Under the pieces are notes generated by a model. The model saw only the letters and a list, made by a program, of their open reading frames with translations. It searched no databases and was not told the DNA's origin. From contig CBFHRX010000005.1 in the NCBI GenBank assembly GCA_965658355.1, positions 1 to 64,000 of the forward strand: 64,000 nt of DNA, in the 5' to 3' direction. How positions within the stretch are numbered: the stretch's first letter is position 1; every line of letters starts with the position of its first letter. The position numbers were made by a program, and so were the translations under genes. Of the stretch, positions 24,070 through 32,063 are shown in pieces. This DNA comes from UBA11891 sp965658355. GTDB lineage: Bacteria; Bacteroidota; Bacteroidia; Flavobacteriales; Flavobacteriaceae.

Positions 24070-24978
24070 GTGCAAATAAATTATTTCTCTAAAAAAAAAG
24101 CAAAGAAAAGCGAAAAGTGTCATTCGGCTTTTGTTATCGTTTCTCTTGCAGTGGTACTCTTCTGTTTAAATGCCTGTGAATCTATTGAACGCGTTCAGGA
24201 TAGCGCCATTGCTAGGGTAGGAGATACGTATTTGTATTATTCCGAGATAGTCTCCCTCTTGGGGCCCAATTTAAGCTCACAAGACAGTGCCATGCAAGTG
24301 CAAAATTACATCGATAATTGGGCTCGTGAGCAATTGCTTTTTCAGCAAGCAGAATTAAATATCGATCCTCAAAAAAAGACTGCACTCAATCAAATGGTAC
24401 AACAGTACAAAGCAGAGGTTTATGGTCAGGTGTATAAAGAGTCTATGATCAATACCAAAATGGATACTATTATCACGAGGGAGCAGTTGAATAAAACCTA
24501 TGAAAGCAACTACGCTATATTCAAATTGAGAGAACCCGTTTACCAATACCGCTTGCTAGGACTGCCATTGAATAACGTTGACAGAAAAGAAATTAGTACT
24601 CGGTTTCGGAGATTCGATAGCCTAGATAGACACTTTTTAGATTCCCTTTCTTTTCAATTTTCAAACTATTATCCTTGGGACAGTTTATGGGTTAGTCGAC
24701 AAGATATCATCGAATCTATCGATTTTTTGAATGAGAAAAATACGGATCGATATTTTAAAAATCGTACTTACTATGAGGTAGAAGATTCTTTAAATGTATA
24801 TTTGTTTGTTGCAAAAGACAAACGCGCTATGAATGCCATAGCCCCTCTTTCTTTTGTAGAGAAAACAATAAAGAGTCTTATTTTAAACAGACGCAAAATT
24901 GAATTTTTACGAGACTTTGACAATGACTTACTTCAAGATGCAATTCGTTCAAATAAATATGAAATCTATTCGGAATAA
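24070..24978 (+). CDS. SurA N-terminal-like lipoprotein
   Basis: About 302 residues from GTG 24070 (TTG 24067 directly before is the alternative). A basic N terminus (FSKKKAKKSEK) precedes the hydrophobic segment SAFVIVSLAVVLFCLNAC with lipobox LNAC. Then IARVGDTYLYYSEIVSLLG, as in the opening of SurA/PpiD chaperone domains, and long helices (QLLFQQAELNIDPQKKTALNQMVQQYKAEVYGQ). No parvulin catalytic domain is visible. It overlaps the following SurA-like gene by 20 nt, so it is a chaperone partner for outer membrane protein assembly, probably tethered to a membrane. Confidence 0.75.
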   Translation: MQINYFSKKKAKKSEKCHSAFVIVSLAVVLFCLNACESIERVQDSAIARVGDTYLYYSEIVSLLGPNLSSQDSAMQVQNYIDNWAREQLLFQQAELNIDPQKKTALNQMVQQYKAEVYGQVYKESMINTKMDTIITREQLNKTYESNYAIFKLREPVYQYRLLGLPLNNVDRKEISTRFRRFDSLDRHFLDSLSFQFSNYYPWDSLWVSRQDIIESIDFLNEKNTDRYFKNRTYYEVEDSLNVYLFVAKDKRAMNAIAPLSFVEKTIKSLILNRRKIEFLRDFDNDLLQDAIRSNKYEIYSE

Positions 24979-26320
24979 TATTTTAAAGGCTGTTTTTTTT
25001 GCTGGATTATTTGCTTTACATGCCCAGGAAAAAATTAAAGTAGACGGTGTTTCAGCAGTAGTAGGGGATTTTGTTATCCTTGAATCGGATATCGACAAAA
25101 TGATTGTTGAAATGGAATCTCAAGGTATTTCGTCCCAAAATATTGGCCGCTGTGAATTGCTGGGGAAGTTAATGGAGGACAAGCTCTATGCGCATCACGC
25201 TGTTCAAGATAGCCTTGAAGTGAGTGATCAAGAGATTTATGACTATGTGGATCAAAGTTTGGAGTATTTTGTGGGGCAGTTGGGAAGTATGGACAAAGTA
25301 TTGGAGTTTTACAAGAAAACAGACGAGGCTGCTTTTAGAGAGGAATTGTTTGAAATAAATAAAACACAAAAATTAGCAGGCCTGATGCAATCTTCTATCG
25401 TCGATGATATTGAAATCACTCCTGAAGAAGTACGTACTTTTTTTCAAAAAATCCCTGCTAGTGAACTGCCTACCTTCGGAACTGAATTAGAAATTGCCCA
25501 AATAATAATGGAGCCAAAGCCTTCAAAAGAAGAGGAAGAAAGGGTCATTAACCAATTGAAGAGTTTTAAAGTAGATGTTGTGGAACGCGGATTGAGTTTT
25601 GCTTCTAAAGCAATTTTATATTCACAAGATCCTGGTTCCCGCTCAAAAGGGGGCAAATATACCCTTCAGCGAAAGCGCCCCCAGATGGCAAAAGAATTTC
25701 GAGATGTCGCTTTTCGTCTCCAAGAAGGAGAAGTCTCAGATCCTTTCGAAACCGAGTTTGGCTGGCATATTTTGACAGTAGATAAAATACGAGGTCAAGA
25801 AATAGATGTACGTCATATCCTTTTAATCCCACGTGTTGATGATCAAGAGTTGAATGATACGAAAGCCCTCTTGGATACCCTTAGGACCAGAATAGTAAAT
25901 GAGGAATTAACCTTTAAAGAGGCTGCTTTCCAATTTTCAACTGAAAAAGAAACGCGAAACAATGGAGGCGTCTTGGTAAATCCTGCTACTGGTGATACAC
26001 GATTTGAGTTAACCAAAATAGATCCTGTCTTGTACAACCAAATACGATACCTAGAGGATAACGAGATAACACTTCCATTATTAGAAGAGGGGAGGGCAGG
26101 TAAGAAGAAATACAAAATCCTGAAAGTGGCCAATCGCTATGAAGAGCACAAGGCAGATTTTAGAAAAGATTACAGCCGTATTAAAGAATTAGCGCTTAAA
26201 GAAAAAAAGCTCAAAGAAGTCCAAAAGTGGATGAAAGAAAAAATTGAAGAAACCTACGTGAGTCTTAACAGAGATTTTAAGTCATGTTCTTTTACCAATA
26301 ATTGGTCAAAAGAAGAATAA
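24959..26320 (+). CDS. surA: SurA-like periplasmic peptidyl-prolyl isomerase
   Basis: 453 residues from ATG 24959, chosen because a signal peptide follows directly (KSIRNNILKAVFFAGLFALHA then QEK). SurA N-terminal domain (VDGVSAVVGDFVILESDIDK), then two parvulin domains: about 170-270 (LEIAQIIMEPKP...GSRSKGGKYTL...FGWHILTVD) and about 275-380 (IDVRHILLIPRVDDQE...ETRNNGGVLVNP). A helical C terminus ends FTNNWSKEE. It chaperones outer membrane proteins across the periplasm. The start overlaps the preceding lipoprotein gene by 20 nt; it converges on crtZ with a 3-nt gap. Confidence 0.9.
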   Translation: MKSIRNNILKAVFFAGLFALHAQEKIKVDGVSAVVGDFVILESDIDKMIVEMESQGISSQNIGRCELLGKLMEDKLYAHHAVQDSLEVSDQEIYDYVDQSLEYFVGQLGSMDKVLEFYKKTDEAAFREELFEINKTQKLAGLMQSSIVDDIEITPEEVRTFFQKIPASELPTFGTELEIAQIIMEPKPSKEEEERVINQLKSFKVDVVERGLSFASKAILYSQDPGSRSKGGKYTLQRKRPQMAKEFRDVAFRLQEGEVSDPFETEFGWHILTVDKIRGQEIDVRHILLIPRVDDQELNDTKALLDTLRTRIVNEELTFKEAAFQFSTEKETRNNGGVLVNPATGDTRFELTKIDPVLYNQIRYLEDNEITLPLLEEGRAGKKKYKILKVANRYEEHKADFRKDYSRIKELALKEKKLKEVQKWMKEKIEETYVSLNRDFKSCSFTNNWSKEE

Positions 26321-26323
26321 CTT

Positions 26324-26773
26324 CTATTTGAAATATTTAATAGGCACCCAAAGCATGCCAAAACATTCACCTCCTTCTTTGTGAATGTTTTTATGATGCA
26401 TTTTATGAGCACGTCTAATCCCTTTTGCATATTTGGAATTAGCGGTACGAAATAATTTGAATCGTTGGTGAATAAAAACATCGTGTACCATAAAATAGGT
26501 GAATCCGTAAGCAAAGATACCCAACCCAATAGGCATGCCCGGCCAGAAATTTAGCTGCCCCCAAGCTACTACAAACCCACCGCTGATAAGGGCGTAAAAA
26601 ATAAAGAATAGATCGTTCCGTTCAAACCAAGAATTGTGATCTTTTTTGTGATGGTCTTTGTGCCAAACCCAAAGAAATCCATGCATAATAAATTTGTGAC
26701 TAAACCATGCCATAAACTCCATTCCTGCAAAAGTTGCTATGAAAACGGCAAACCATAATAAGGTATCCAACAT
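26324..26773 (-). CDS. crtZ: Beta-carotene hydroxylase
   Basis: 149 residues, usual for CrtZ. The histidine clusters of the membrane diiron hydroxylases are all present: HKFIMH, HKDHHKKDH, HDVFIHQR and HKMHHKNIH. Four hydrophobic segments. It adds hydroxyls at C3 and C3' of beta-carotene to make zeaxanthin, the usual flavobacterial pigment. It follows crtB by 7 nt in one operon. Lycopene cyclase and phytoene desaturase are not in the window. Confidence 0.93.
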   Translation of the reverse strand: MLDTLLWFAVFIATFAGMEFMAWFSHKFIMHGFLWVWHKDHHKKDHNSWFERNDLFFIFYALISGGFVVAWGQLNFWPGMPIGLGIFAYGFTYFMVHDVFIHQRFKLFRTANSKYAKGIRRAHKMHHKNIHKEGGECFGMLWVPIKYFK

Positions 26774-26780
26774 GTTAAAT

Positions 26781-27620
26781 CTATAATAAGTTTAAGCGAA
26801 ATTTAAAGTAAGATTGTGCAAGAACCCCCATTTTCTGATAATTGGGAACCCTTATTCTTGTGCTTTTTATCATTTTAGAAGGGGTTCGTTTCAGTTTATT
26901 AAGCAGTTTATGATAGTACTTATAAGCTGTATATACCCCAAAACGCGCTTCTTCTGGTAATTTAAAAATCCCCTCTAATGCTTTTTCGAAATCGGATTCG
27001 ATGTCTTTAATGATGGACATTTTTTCAAGCTCTTGAAAAGAGTTTAAATCTACATTTGGGAAATAGGTGCGATCCAAATTTTCGAAATCAGCATTCAAAT
27101 CTCTCAAGAAATTCACCTTTTGAAAGGCAGAACCTAAGGCCATAGCAGCGGGTTTGAGTTCATTGTATTGCTTCTGGTTTCCTTTCACAAATACTTTTAA
27201 ACACATGAGTCCCACAACATCTGCTGAACCATAGATGTACTCCTGGTATTCCTCACGGGTTGCATAAACTTGTTTCGACAAATCTTGCCTCATACTTTTA
27301 AGAAAAGCGGCAATAAGTTCAATGTCTATATTGTTTTCGTGAACCGTAAGCTGGAAAGAATTTAAAATTGGGTTCAGACTTATTTTTTCCTTTAGTGCTT
27401 GGTGTAAGTCATTCTCAAAACGATCCAACAATTCTTTCTTAGGATAGTGGTGAAAGGTGTCTACAATTTCATCAGCGAATCTTACGAAACCATAGATATT
27501 ATAAATATGATGCCGAATGGAATTCCCTAGAAGTTTGGTGGCCAAAGAAAATGAAGTGCTATATCGTTGTGTGACAATACGACTACATTCTTCCGAGACA
27601 GTGTCAAACAAGTTTTTCAT
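26781..27620 (-). CDS. crtB: Phytoene synthase
   Basis: 279 residues. Both aspartate-rich Mg-diphosphate motifs are visible: DEIVD (about 51-55) and DLNAD within FLRDLNADFENLDRTYFP, along with YGFVRFADEIVD and YIYGSADVVGLMCLKVF. It condenses two geranylgeranyl diphosphates to phytoene, the first committed carotenoid step. Downstream crtZ is 7 nt away; upstream, 53 nt away, is the CarH-type regulator, and the gap contains a 9-bp inverted repeat. Squalene synthase is the alternative, but gene context favours CrtB. Confidence 0.92.
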   Translation of the reverse strand: MKNLFDTVSEECSRIVTQRYSTSFSLATKLLGNSIRHHIYNIYGFVRFADEIVDTFHHYPKKELLDRFENDLHQALKEKISLNPILNSFQLTVHENNIDIELIAAFLKSMRQDLSKQVYATREEYQEYIYGSADVVGLMCLKVFVKGNQKQYNELKPAAMALGSAFQKVNFLRDLNADFENLDRTYFPNVDLNSFQELEKMSIIKDIESDFEKALEGIFKLPEEARFGVYTAYKYYHKLLNKLKRTPSKMIKSTRIRVPNYQKMGVLAQSYFKFRLNLL

Positions 27621-27625
27621 AGCGC

Positions 27626-27654
27626 AATTTTAGTTTAATAAAATTACTAAAATT
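27626..27654. promoter_or_regulatory. 9-bp inverted repeat between carH and crtB
   Basis: AATTTTAGT, 11 nt, ACTAAAATT: perfect 9-bp arms in the 53-nt gap, ending 6 nt before the crtB start. Position and symmetry fit an operator for the adjacent MerR-type regulator. AT-richness makes short palindromes likely, but 9-bp arms are longer than others nearby. Confidence 0.5.
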
Positions 27655-27673
27655 TAAAACAAATTAGGAACTC

Positions 27674-28597
27674 TTAAACAAAAACTTGCTGGCTGAAAAA
27701 TTCAAGCCTAAATGCTTCAAATGTATGTTGCAGTTTTATTTTTGGGGGCAGTGCGGCACCATTGATTTGAGATTGCAAAGGCCCTAATATATGGAGAGTT
27801 GAGTCTGTGTCTTCTAAGATGGTTTCGTAAAAGTCGCGCAAGTAGTCATCAATCTCATCTTTGTTAGGCTCAACAGTTAGATAGGTCACAAAAGTGAGGC
27901 TATCACTGAAGGTTAAGACCGTCTGTAGGGATTCTGTTGTTAAAGATTGCCCTAAGAAAATGGTTTTATAGTTTTGCGAAAGGACATAGTAGTTAAGAAA
28001 TAAAATACCCAGTTCATGGATTTCATTCTCAGGTAGAAACAAGACAAACACATTTTGATTCTCCTGAGGTGTTTGCTTCCGTTGAATGAGTTCTGTTTGA
28101 ATGTGTATTTTTTGTTTAACCAGGTTGGTGATAAAATGTTCATGCGATGGGCTGATGGCACCGGTTTGCCAAAGTATCCCGAGCTCCTTCATTAGAGGCA
28201 TGAAAATATTGATGAAAATATAATCAAACTCATATTTTGAGGCAATCTCATCAAAGGTGGCATCAAACATTACATAGTCAAAGTTCACCATGGCAAGCTT
28301 TAACGCATTAACAGCTACTTGCTCAGACGAAGACTTAAGGGCAATGTCTCTAACCATAATTGGAATTTCACCTTCCTCAAGACTCGCGATTTTCGAAATC
28401 TTAAAACCGTGGTTGTAAAGCAGGGTTATGTTGAGAAGTTTTTGAAGGCTAGAAAGACTGTACCTTCTTATATTGGTATCGGTTCTTTCTGGTTGCAATA
28501 GATTGTAACGCTTTTCCCAGATTCTAATGGTGTGCGCCTTAATACCTGAAATATTTTCAAGGTTTTTAATGGAAAAAGTGCTTTTTATCCTGTTCAT
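27674..28597 (-). CDS. carH: CarH/LitR-like B12-binding MerR regulator
   Basis: 307 residues from ATG 28597 (a TTG two codons upstream is the other option). N-terminal MerR winged helix (FSIKNLENISGIKAHTIRIW EKRYNLL...RRYS), then a helical cap with LW-x9-EH (W143, E153, H154) and a cobalamin domain with E-x-H-x-x-G (EIHELG, His194). These are the adenosylcobalamin-binding elements of CarH photoreceptors, which repress carotenoid genes in the dark and release DNA in light. The histidine that follows the tryptophan in Thermus CarH and caps cobalt after photolysis is Gln144 here. It sits directly upstream of crtB-crtZ. Confidence 0.87.
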   Translation of the reverse strand: MNRIKSTFSIKNLENISGIKAHTIRIWEKRYNLLQPERTDTNIRRYSLSSLQKLLNITLLYNHGFKISKIASLEEGEIPIMVRDIALKSSSEQVAVNALKLAMVNFDYVMFDATFDEIASKYEFDYIFINIFMPLMKELGILWQTGAISPSHEHFITNLVKQKIHIQTELIQRKQTPQENQNVFVLFLPENEIHELGILFLNYYVLSQNYKTIFLGQSLTTESLQTVLTFSDSLTFVTYLTVEPNKDEIDDYLRDFYETILEDTDSTLHILGPLQSQINGAALPPKIKLQHTFEAFRLEFFSQQVFV

Positions 28598-28624
28598 GTT
28601 CAAAGTTCCTTAGCAAAGCTTACA

Positions 28625-28632
28625 CAAATATA
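28625..28632 (-). promoter_or_regulatory. -7 box of the carH operon
   Basis: TATATTTG on the minus strand, exact TAnnTTTG, 27 nt before the carH ATG. Confidence 0.5.
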
Positions 28633-28658
28633 AGAAAAAAAACGGAAGAAGTTTTTAG

Positions 28659-28744
28659 TGCGCACGAGAAGACTCGAACTTCCACGGGATTTAACTCCCA
28701 CTAGGCCCTCAACCTAGCGCGTCTACCAATTCCGCCACGTGCGC
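28659..28744 (-). tRNA. tRNA-Leu (GAG)
   Basis: 86 nt with 7-bp acceptor stem GCGCACG/CGTGCGC and discriminator A, D arm GGCGGAATTGGTAGACGC, anticodon stem CTAGG/CCTAG with loop TTGAGGG (anticodon GAG), a long variable arm as in class II tRNAs, and T arm GTTCGAGTC. CCA is not encoded. It is the last of three tRNAs on this strand. Confidence 0.96.
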
Positions 28745-28752
28745 GGACTATG

Positions 28753-28825
28753 TGACTTGACTGGGGCTCGAACCCAGGACCCTCTCCTTAAAAGGGAGAT
28801 GCTCTACCAACTGAGCTATCAAGTC
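28753..28825 (-). tRNA. tRNA-Lys (UUU), copy 1
   Basis: 73 nt: acceptor GACTTGA/TCAAGTC, D arm TAGCTCAGTTGGTAGAGC, anticodon loop CTTTTAA (UUU), T loop GGTTCGAGCC, discriminator A. No encoded CCA. Identical to copy 2 except for two acceptor base pairs. Confidence 0.97.
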
Positions 28826-28830
28826 TATTG

Positions 28831-28903
28831 TGATTCGACTGGGGCTCGAACCCAGGACCCTCTCCTTAAAAGGGAGATGCTCTACCAACTGAGCTATCGA
28901 ATC
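28831..28903 (-). tRNA. tRNA-Lys (UUU), copy 2
   Basis: 73 nt: acceptor GATTCGA/TCGAATC, rest identical to copy 1. The two differing acceptor pairs are both compensated, so pairing is kept. Only 5 nt separate it from copy 1. Confidence 0.97.
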
Positions 28904-28916
28904 GGTTTTTAGGCTG

Positions 28917-28924
28917 CAAATATA
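28917..28924 (-). promoter_or_regulatory. -7 box of the tRNA operon
   Basis: TATATTTG on the minus strand, exact match, 13 nt before the 5' end of tRNA-Lys copy 2. Confidence 0.5.
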
Positions 28925-28985
28925 GTATCTATTCTCAAATTTTCTATTCCAAAATATATAAATTTACGCTTCCATTGTTTAAGAC

Positions 28986-29501
28986 ATGCAGCAGCTTTAT
29001 TTAATTGGTTATATGGGGACTGGTAAATCTACTCTTGGTAAGGAGTTATCCAAGCGTTTGGGGATTCCGTTTACAGATTTAGATGCGCATATTGAAGCCG
29101 AAGAGAAGGCCTCTATTTCTGAATTATTTCACACCAAAGGAGAGCTGTATTTTCGAAATCAAGAGCATCAATACCTAAAGGAATTGCTTGAAAACACAAG
29201 CCCTAAAGTTGTCGCTTTAGGTGGTGGCACCCCCTGCTATCACAACAATATGGATCTGCTTCTTAACGCTTCACAATGTGAGGTTGTTTACCTCAATGGT
29301 TCTGTTTCCTTTTTGAGCAAGCGCTTGTTTAAAGAGAAAGCGAAACGACCTATTCTAAGCCATATCCAAACGGAAGAAGAACTTCAAGAATTTGTTGGGA
29401 AGCATTTATTTGAAAGGCTTCCATTCTATCAAAAAGCACCCAAACACATCACAATAGACACTAAAAGCGTCGAAGTTCTGATAGAAGAACTTATTAACTG
29501 A
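28986..29501 (+). CDS. aroK: Shikimate kinase
   Basis: 171 residues. P-loop GYMGTGKST at 8-16, shikimate-binding FTDLDAHIE (Asp pair), FRNQEHQYL (arginine for shikimate), ALGGGTPC and the lid AKRPILS. It phosphorylates shikimate with ATP in aromatic amino acid synthesis. It overlaps the convergent phosphoribosyltransferase by 8 nt. Confidence 0.94.
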   Translation: MQQLYLIGYMGTGKSTLGKELSKRLGIPFTDLDAHIEAEEKASISELFHTKGELYFRNQEHQYLKELLENTSPKVVALGGGTPCYHNNMDLLLNASQCEVVYLNGSVSFLSKRLFKEKAKRPILSHIQTEEELQEFVGKHLFERLPFYQKAPKHITIDTKSVEVLIEELIN

Positions 29502-30000
29502 GGTAGACGCCTTCTTTTTCCCCACCAAAGACCACTTCAATATGTTCTTTATAAGAGGTTGACAATGAAACCCCTTTGAAATCGGCTTTGATTGGGTAGC
29601 GCTTGTGATTTCTATTTACTAAAACTGCGGTCTGAAGCTTTTTCAGAGGGACCTTTAAAAATTCATTGACGGCATAAATAAGCGTACTTCCTGTATTTAA
29701 GACGTCGTCTATGACAATAACAGAAGATTCTTTGTACGTATTTATATCCTTGGATATTTTGATTTTTTCAGTCGGATTTCTTTTGTTGATTTCCAATCCA
29801 ATCAATTCTGTTTTTAGGGAAGAATAACGGTGTAATTCTTTTTGTATGCGCTCCGCAAAAAGCACCCCATTATCGGCAATTCCTACCAAGAACAGCTTTT
29901 TTTCATCAACATTAGATTCTAGTATTTGCAAGGCAATTCTTTTGGTACTGGCTTCAATTTTTTCCTTTGTGAATAATTGATGTGGATTGTTTTGACTCAT
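29494..30000 (-). CDS. PyrR-like type I phosphoribosyltransferase
   Basis: 168 residues. The PRPP-binding loop SSVIVIDDVLNTGSTLIYAV is textbook type I, with the upstream GIADNGVLFAERI (PPi loop) and the C-terminal VSLSTSYKEHIEVVFG flexible hood. PyrR-like proteins salvage uracil or regulate pyrimidine genes; the residues that choose the base cannot be read confidently. It follows the S4-domain gene by 23 nt on the same strand. Confidence 0.85.
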   Translation of the reverse strand: MSQNNPHQLFTKEKIEASTKRIALQILESNVDEKKLFLVGIADNGVLFAERIQKELHRYSSLKTELIGLEINKRNPTEKIKISKDINTYKESSVIVIDDVLNTGSTLIYAVNEFLKVPLKKLQTAVLVNRNHKRYPIKADFKGVSLSTSYKEHIEVVFGGEKEGVYLS

Positions 30001-30023
30001 ATGCTAAAGATACTTACTTCTGT

Positions 30024-30398
30024 TTAATCTTCTTCCTCCTCCAAATAGCCTTCCATACTCCTTCTGTCTTTTTTGGTAGGGCGTCCTGTACCTTTTTCAC
30101 GGGGTTTAAAAGCATCCATTTGCTGTAGTTCTTTATGCTGAAAAACCTCTTTTGGAGTCGTATCCATTCGATATATATCAACAAGCTTAGCACCAACACG
30201 GCTTTTGGGAATGTCTAAGATCTGGCATTGAAACCAAATTTGTTCTTTACGAATTTCAATGGTATCGGTCGGAATCACCTCTCGAGAGGGCTTAACAGTG
30301 GCCCCGTTAATTTTAATAGCCCCTTTCCGACATGCTTGACTCGCTAAGCTTCTCGACTTAAAATAGCGGACACACCACAAAAACTGATCTACTCGCAT
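30024..30398 (-). CDS. S4-domain RNA-binding protein (Hsp15-like)
   Basis: 124 residues from ATG 30398 (MRVDQFLWCVRYFKSRSLAS); an ATG-initiated extension upstream would add 18 residues lacking family similarity and would run into the divergent promoter. The S4 domain spans about 1-65 (ACRKGAIKINGATVKPSREV) and is followed by a basic tail KPREKGTGRPTKKDRR and an acidic end EEEED, the layout of heat-shock protein 15, which rescues 50S subunits carrying stalled peptides. Divergent from the FKBP lipoprotein gene. Confidence 0.87.
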   Translation of the reverse strand: MRVDQFLWCVRYFKSRSLASQACRKGAIKINGATVKPSREVIPTDTIEIRKEQIWFQCQILDIPKSRVGAKLVDIYRMDTTPKEVFQHKELQQMDAFKPREKGTGRPTKKDRRSMEGYLEEEED

Positions 30399-30435
30399 TG
30401 GATTCAATTGAGACCCTAAAAGTACTGGATTATTG

Positions 30436-30443
30436 TATATTTG
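30436..30443 (+). promoter_or_regulatory. -7 box of the FKBP lipoprotein gene
   Basis: TATATTTG, exact match, 26 nt before ATG 30470. Its position excludes the longer frame that opens at 30398. Confidence 0.5.
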
Positions 30444-30469
30444 TGCATCCAAAATGGAAGTCTTTACAG

Positions 30470-31375
30470 ATGCTAAATATCAAATACATATCCCAAAAAC
30501 TTACTTTACTAACTATTACAAGCCTTCTTTTGTCTTGTGGTGGTAATGATGATGTTCAAAGTGTTGAGCTCAGAGATGTACAAACACAACTAGATGAAGA
30601 CGATGAAAATCTGCTAACCTATCTGCAAACCCATTTTTATAATTATGAGGATTTTCAATCCAATCCTGAAGATTATAGTATTCGAATTGCCCTGGACACT
30701 GTAGCCGGGGACAATGCCAACAAAATCCCACTTATTGATCAAGTTGATTTCAAGCAAGTTGAAGTTACCAATGTAGAGGGTGAAGTTGTCAATCACAAAT
30801 TGTATTATATCAAAGTTAGGGAAGGAATGGGAGAACGCCCTTCTGAAGTTGACTCAACCTATGTACGCTACACCGGAAATTTATTAGATGGAACTCAATT
30901 TGAAAAGCGGGAACTGCCTATATGGTTTGATTTACCAGGTGTTATCACAGGTTTTCGAAAGGGACTTCCTGAGTTTCGAACAGGTAGTTTTACGCAAAAT
31001 GAAGATGGTACTTTTGACTTTTTTGACTACGGCCAAGGGATTTTATTTCTTCCCTCAGGTCTTGCTTACTACTCGCGAGCCCAAGGCAATGTACCAGCCT
31101 ATTCGCCTTTGATTTTTACCATCTCATTATTCACGCTTAAATACACGGACCATGATGGCGATGGAATTCTTTCCCGTGATGAAGATTTAGACGGAGATGG
31201 AAATGCGTTTAATGACGATACAGATGGAGATGGAACGGCGAATATGTATGATTTTGATGATGATGGCGATGGCGTCCCGACAAGAGATGAGTTGGACTTG
31301 GATCAAAATGGCATTCCTGGTGATTCAGATGGAGACGGAATTCCCAACCACTTAGATCCCGATTCTGCTTCTTAA
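30470..31375 (+). CDS. FKBP-type isomerase lipoprotein with calcium-binding tail
   Basis: 301 residues from ATG 30470, which puts the lipoprotein signal first (NIKYISQKLTLLTITSLLLSC, lipobox LLSC). An FKBP domain covers about 105-220: YVRYTGNLLDGTQFE, GVITGFRKGLPEFRTG and FLPSGLAYYSR. The last 60 residues are Asp-rich repeats of the thrombospondin type 3 kind (DHDGDGILSRDEDLDGDG, DSDGDGIPNHLD) that bind calcium. It is probably anchored at the outer membrane. The stop interlocks with the convergent gene by 4 nt. Confidence 0.85.
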   Translation: MLNIKYISQKLTLLTITSLLLSCGGNDDVQSVELRDVQTQLDEDDENLLTYLQTHFYNYEDFQSNPEDYSIRIALDTVAGDNANKIPLIDQVDFKQVEVTNVEGEVVNHKLYYIKVREGMGERPSEVDSTYVRYTGNLLDGTQFEKRELPIWFDLPGVITGFRKGLPEFRTGSFTQNEDGTFDFFDYGQGILFLPSGLAYYSRAQGNVPAYSPLIFTISLFTLKYTDHDGDGILSRDEDLDGDGNAFNDDTDGDGTANMYDFDDDGDGVPTRDELDLDQNGIPGDSDGDGIPNHLDPDSAS

Positions 31376-31959
31376 TTTAACGAGTACGAAAACCCTAGTG
31401 ACCATTTTTGGCCTCGAGCATCAAAATTACTTTGCACCCCTTCATTGGTTAAAAATGTAATCTCACTCTCATTCAAGCCTCTTTCATACCGTAAGTCGAT
31501 GCCTATTTTACCAAGATGAAGTCGTGCTCCTAGGTGCGCTCCCATAGTTGTTTGATCTCCAAGGGAATTGATGCTAATGCTAGTGTCTTCTTGCACACGA
31601 TACTGAAAACTAGGTCCTATAAAGAGGCTGAGGGGAGGCACTATTTTATAACCAATTGAAATGGGGGCTTCCAGGTTGGAGCTGTTAAATGAAAAATCCT
31701 CAAAATCGGAGTTTAGTTGAGTAAAGTGTATTTCAGGTCGGAGATAAAAGGTCAGGAAGTTGATTTGCCCGTAAGCACCGAGATAATAACCCGTTTTTCG
31801 GGTTGCCGTTTCTTTGAAATCAGCAACATCTCCTAGCGAAGATTTTAAATCTCCTGAAGCTTGAAAATTGACACCTCCAACAAGGCCGTACTGCAATTGA
31901 CTGTAGCTTGAGATTGTCACTAGAAGAAGGAGTGGGAAAAGGACTGATATTTTTCTCAT
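31372..31959 (-). CDS. Outer membrane beta-barrel protein (PorT-like)
   Basis: 195 residues. Signal peptide (RKISVLFPLLLLVTISSYS), then alternating strands with glycine turns: QYGLVGGVNFQASGD, GYYLGAYGQINFLTFYLRPE, IGYKIVPPLSLFIGPSF, MGAHLGARLHLGKIGIDLRY, ending KWSLGFSYSLN with a late aromatic residue. Size and pattern fit the outer-membrane-beta-barrel/PorT group with about eight strands. Whether it is a real PorT for type IX secretion cannot be decided; PorT is usually near 230 residues. Confidence 0.75.
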   Translation of the reverse strand: MRKISVLFPLLLLVTISSYSQLQYGLVGGVNFQASGDLKSSLGDVADFKETATRKTGYYLGAYGQINFLTFYLRPEIHFTQLNSDFEDFSFNSSNLEAPISIGYKIVPPLSLFIGPSFQYRVQEDTSISINSLGDQTTMGAHLGARLHLGKIGIDLRYERGLNESEITFLTNEGVQSNFDARGQKWSLGFSYSLN

Positions 31960-31993
31960 ATGATTCGATTTAGAAGGGCTATAAATTTAATGT

Positions 31994-32001
31994 CAAAGAT
32001 A
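31994..32001 (-). promoter_or_regulatory. -7 box of the beta-barrel gene
   Basis: TATCTTTG on the minus strand, exact match, 34 nt before ATG 31959. Confidence 0.45.
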
Positions 32002-32063
32002 CGGTTTTGAAAAGAAGTGCCTTTGAGTATCTTCTAATCATTTGAACTTCAAAATAGTAGAAT

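Noticed and set aside
28659..28903. CRISPR-like repeat signal
   Set aside because: The repeated blocks are two tRNA-Lys genes. No short repeats with regular spacers occur in the window.
30398..30469. Longer N terminus for the FKBP lipoprotein
   Set aside because: It starts at TTG, covers the -7 box at 30436 and pushes the lipoprotein signal away from the N terminus.
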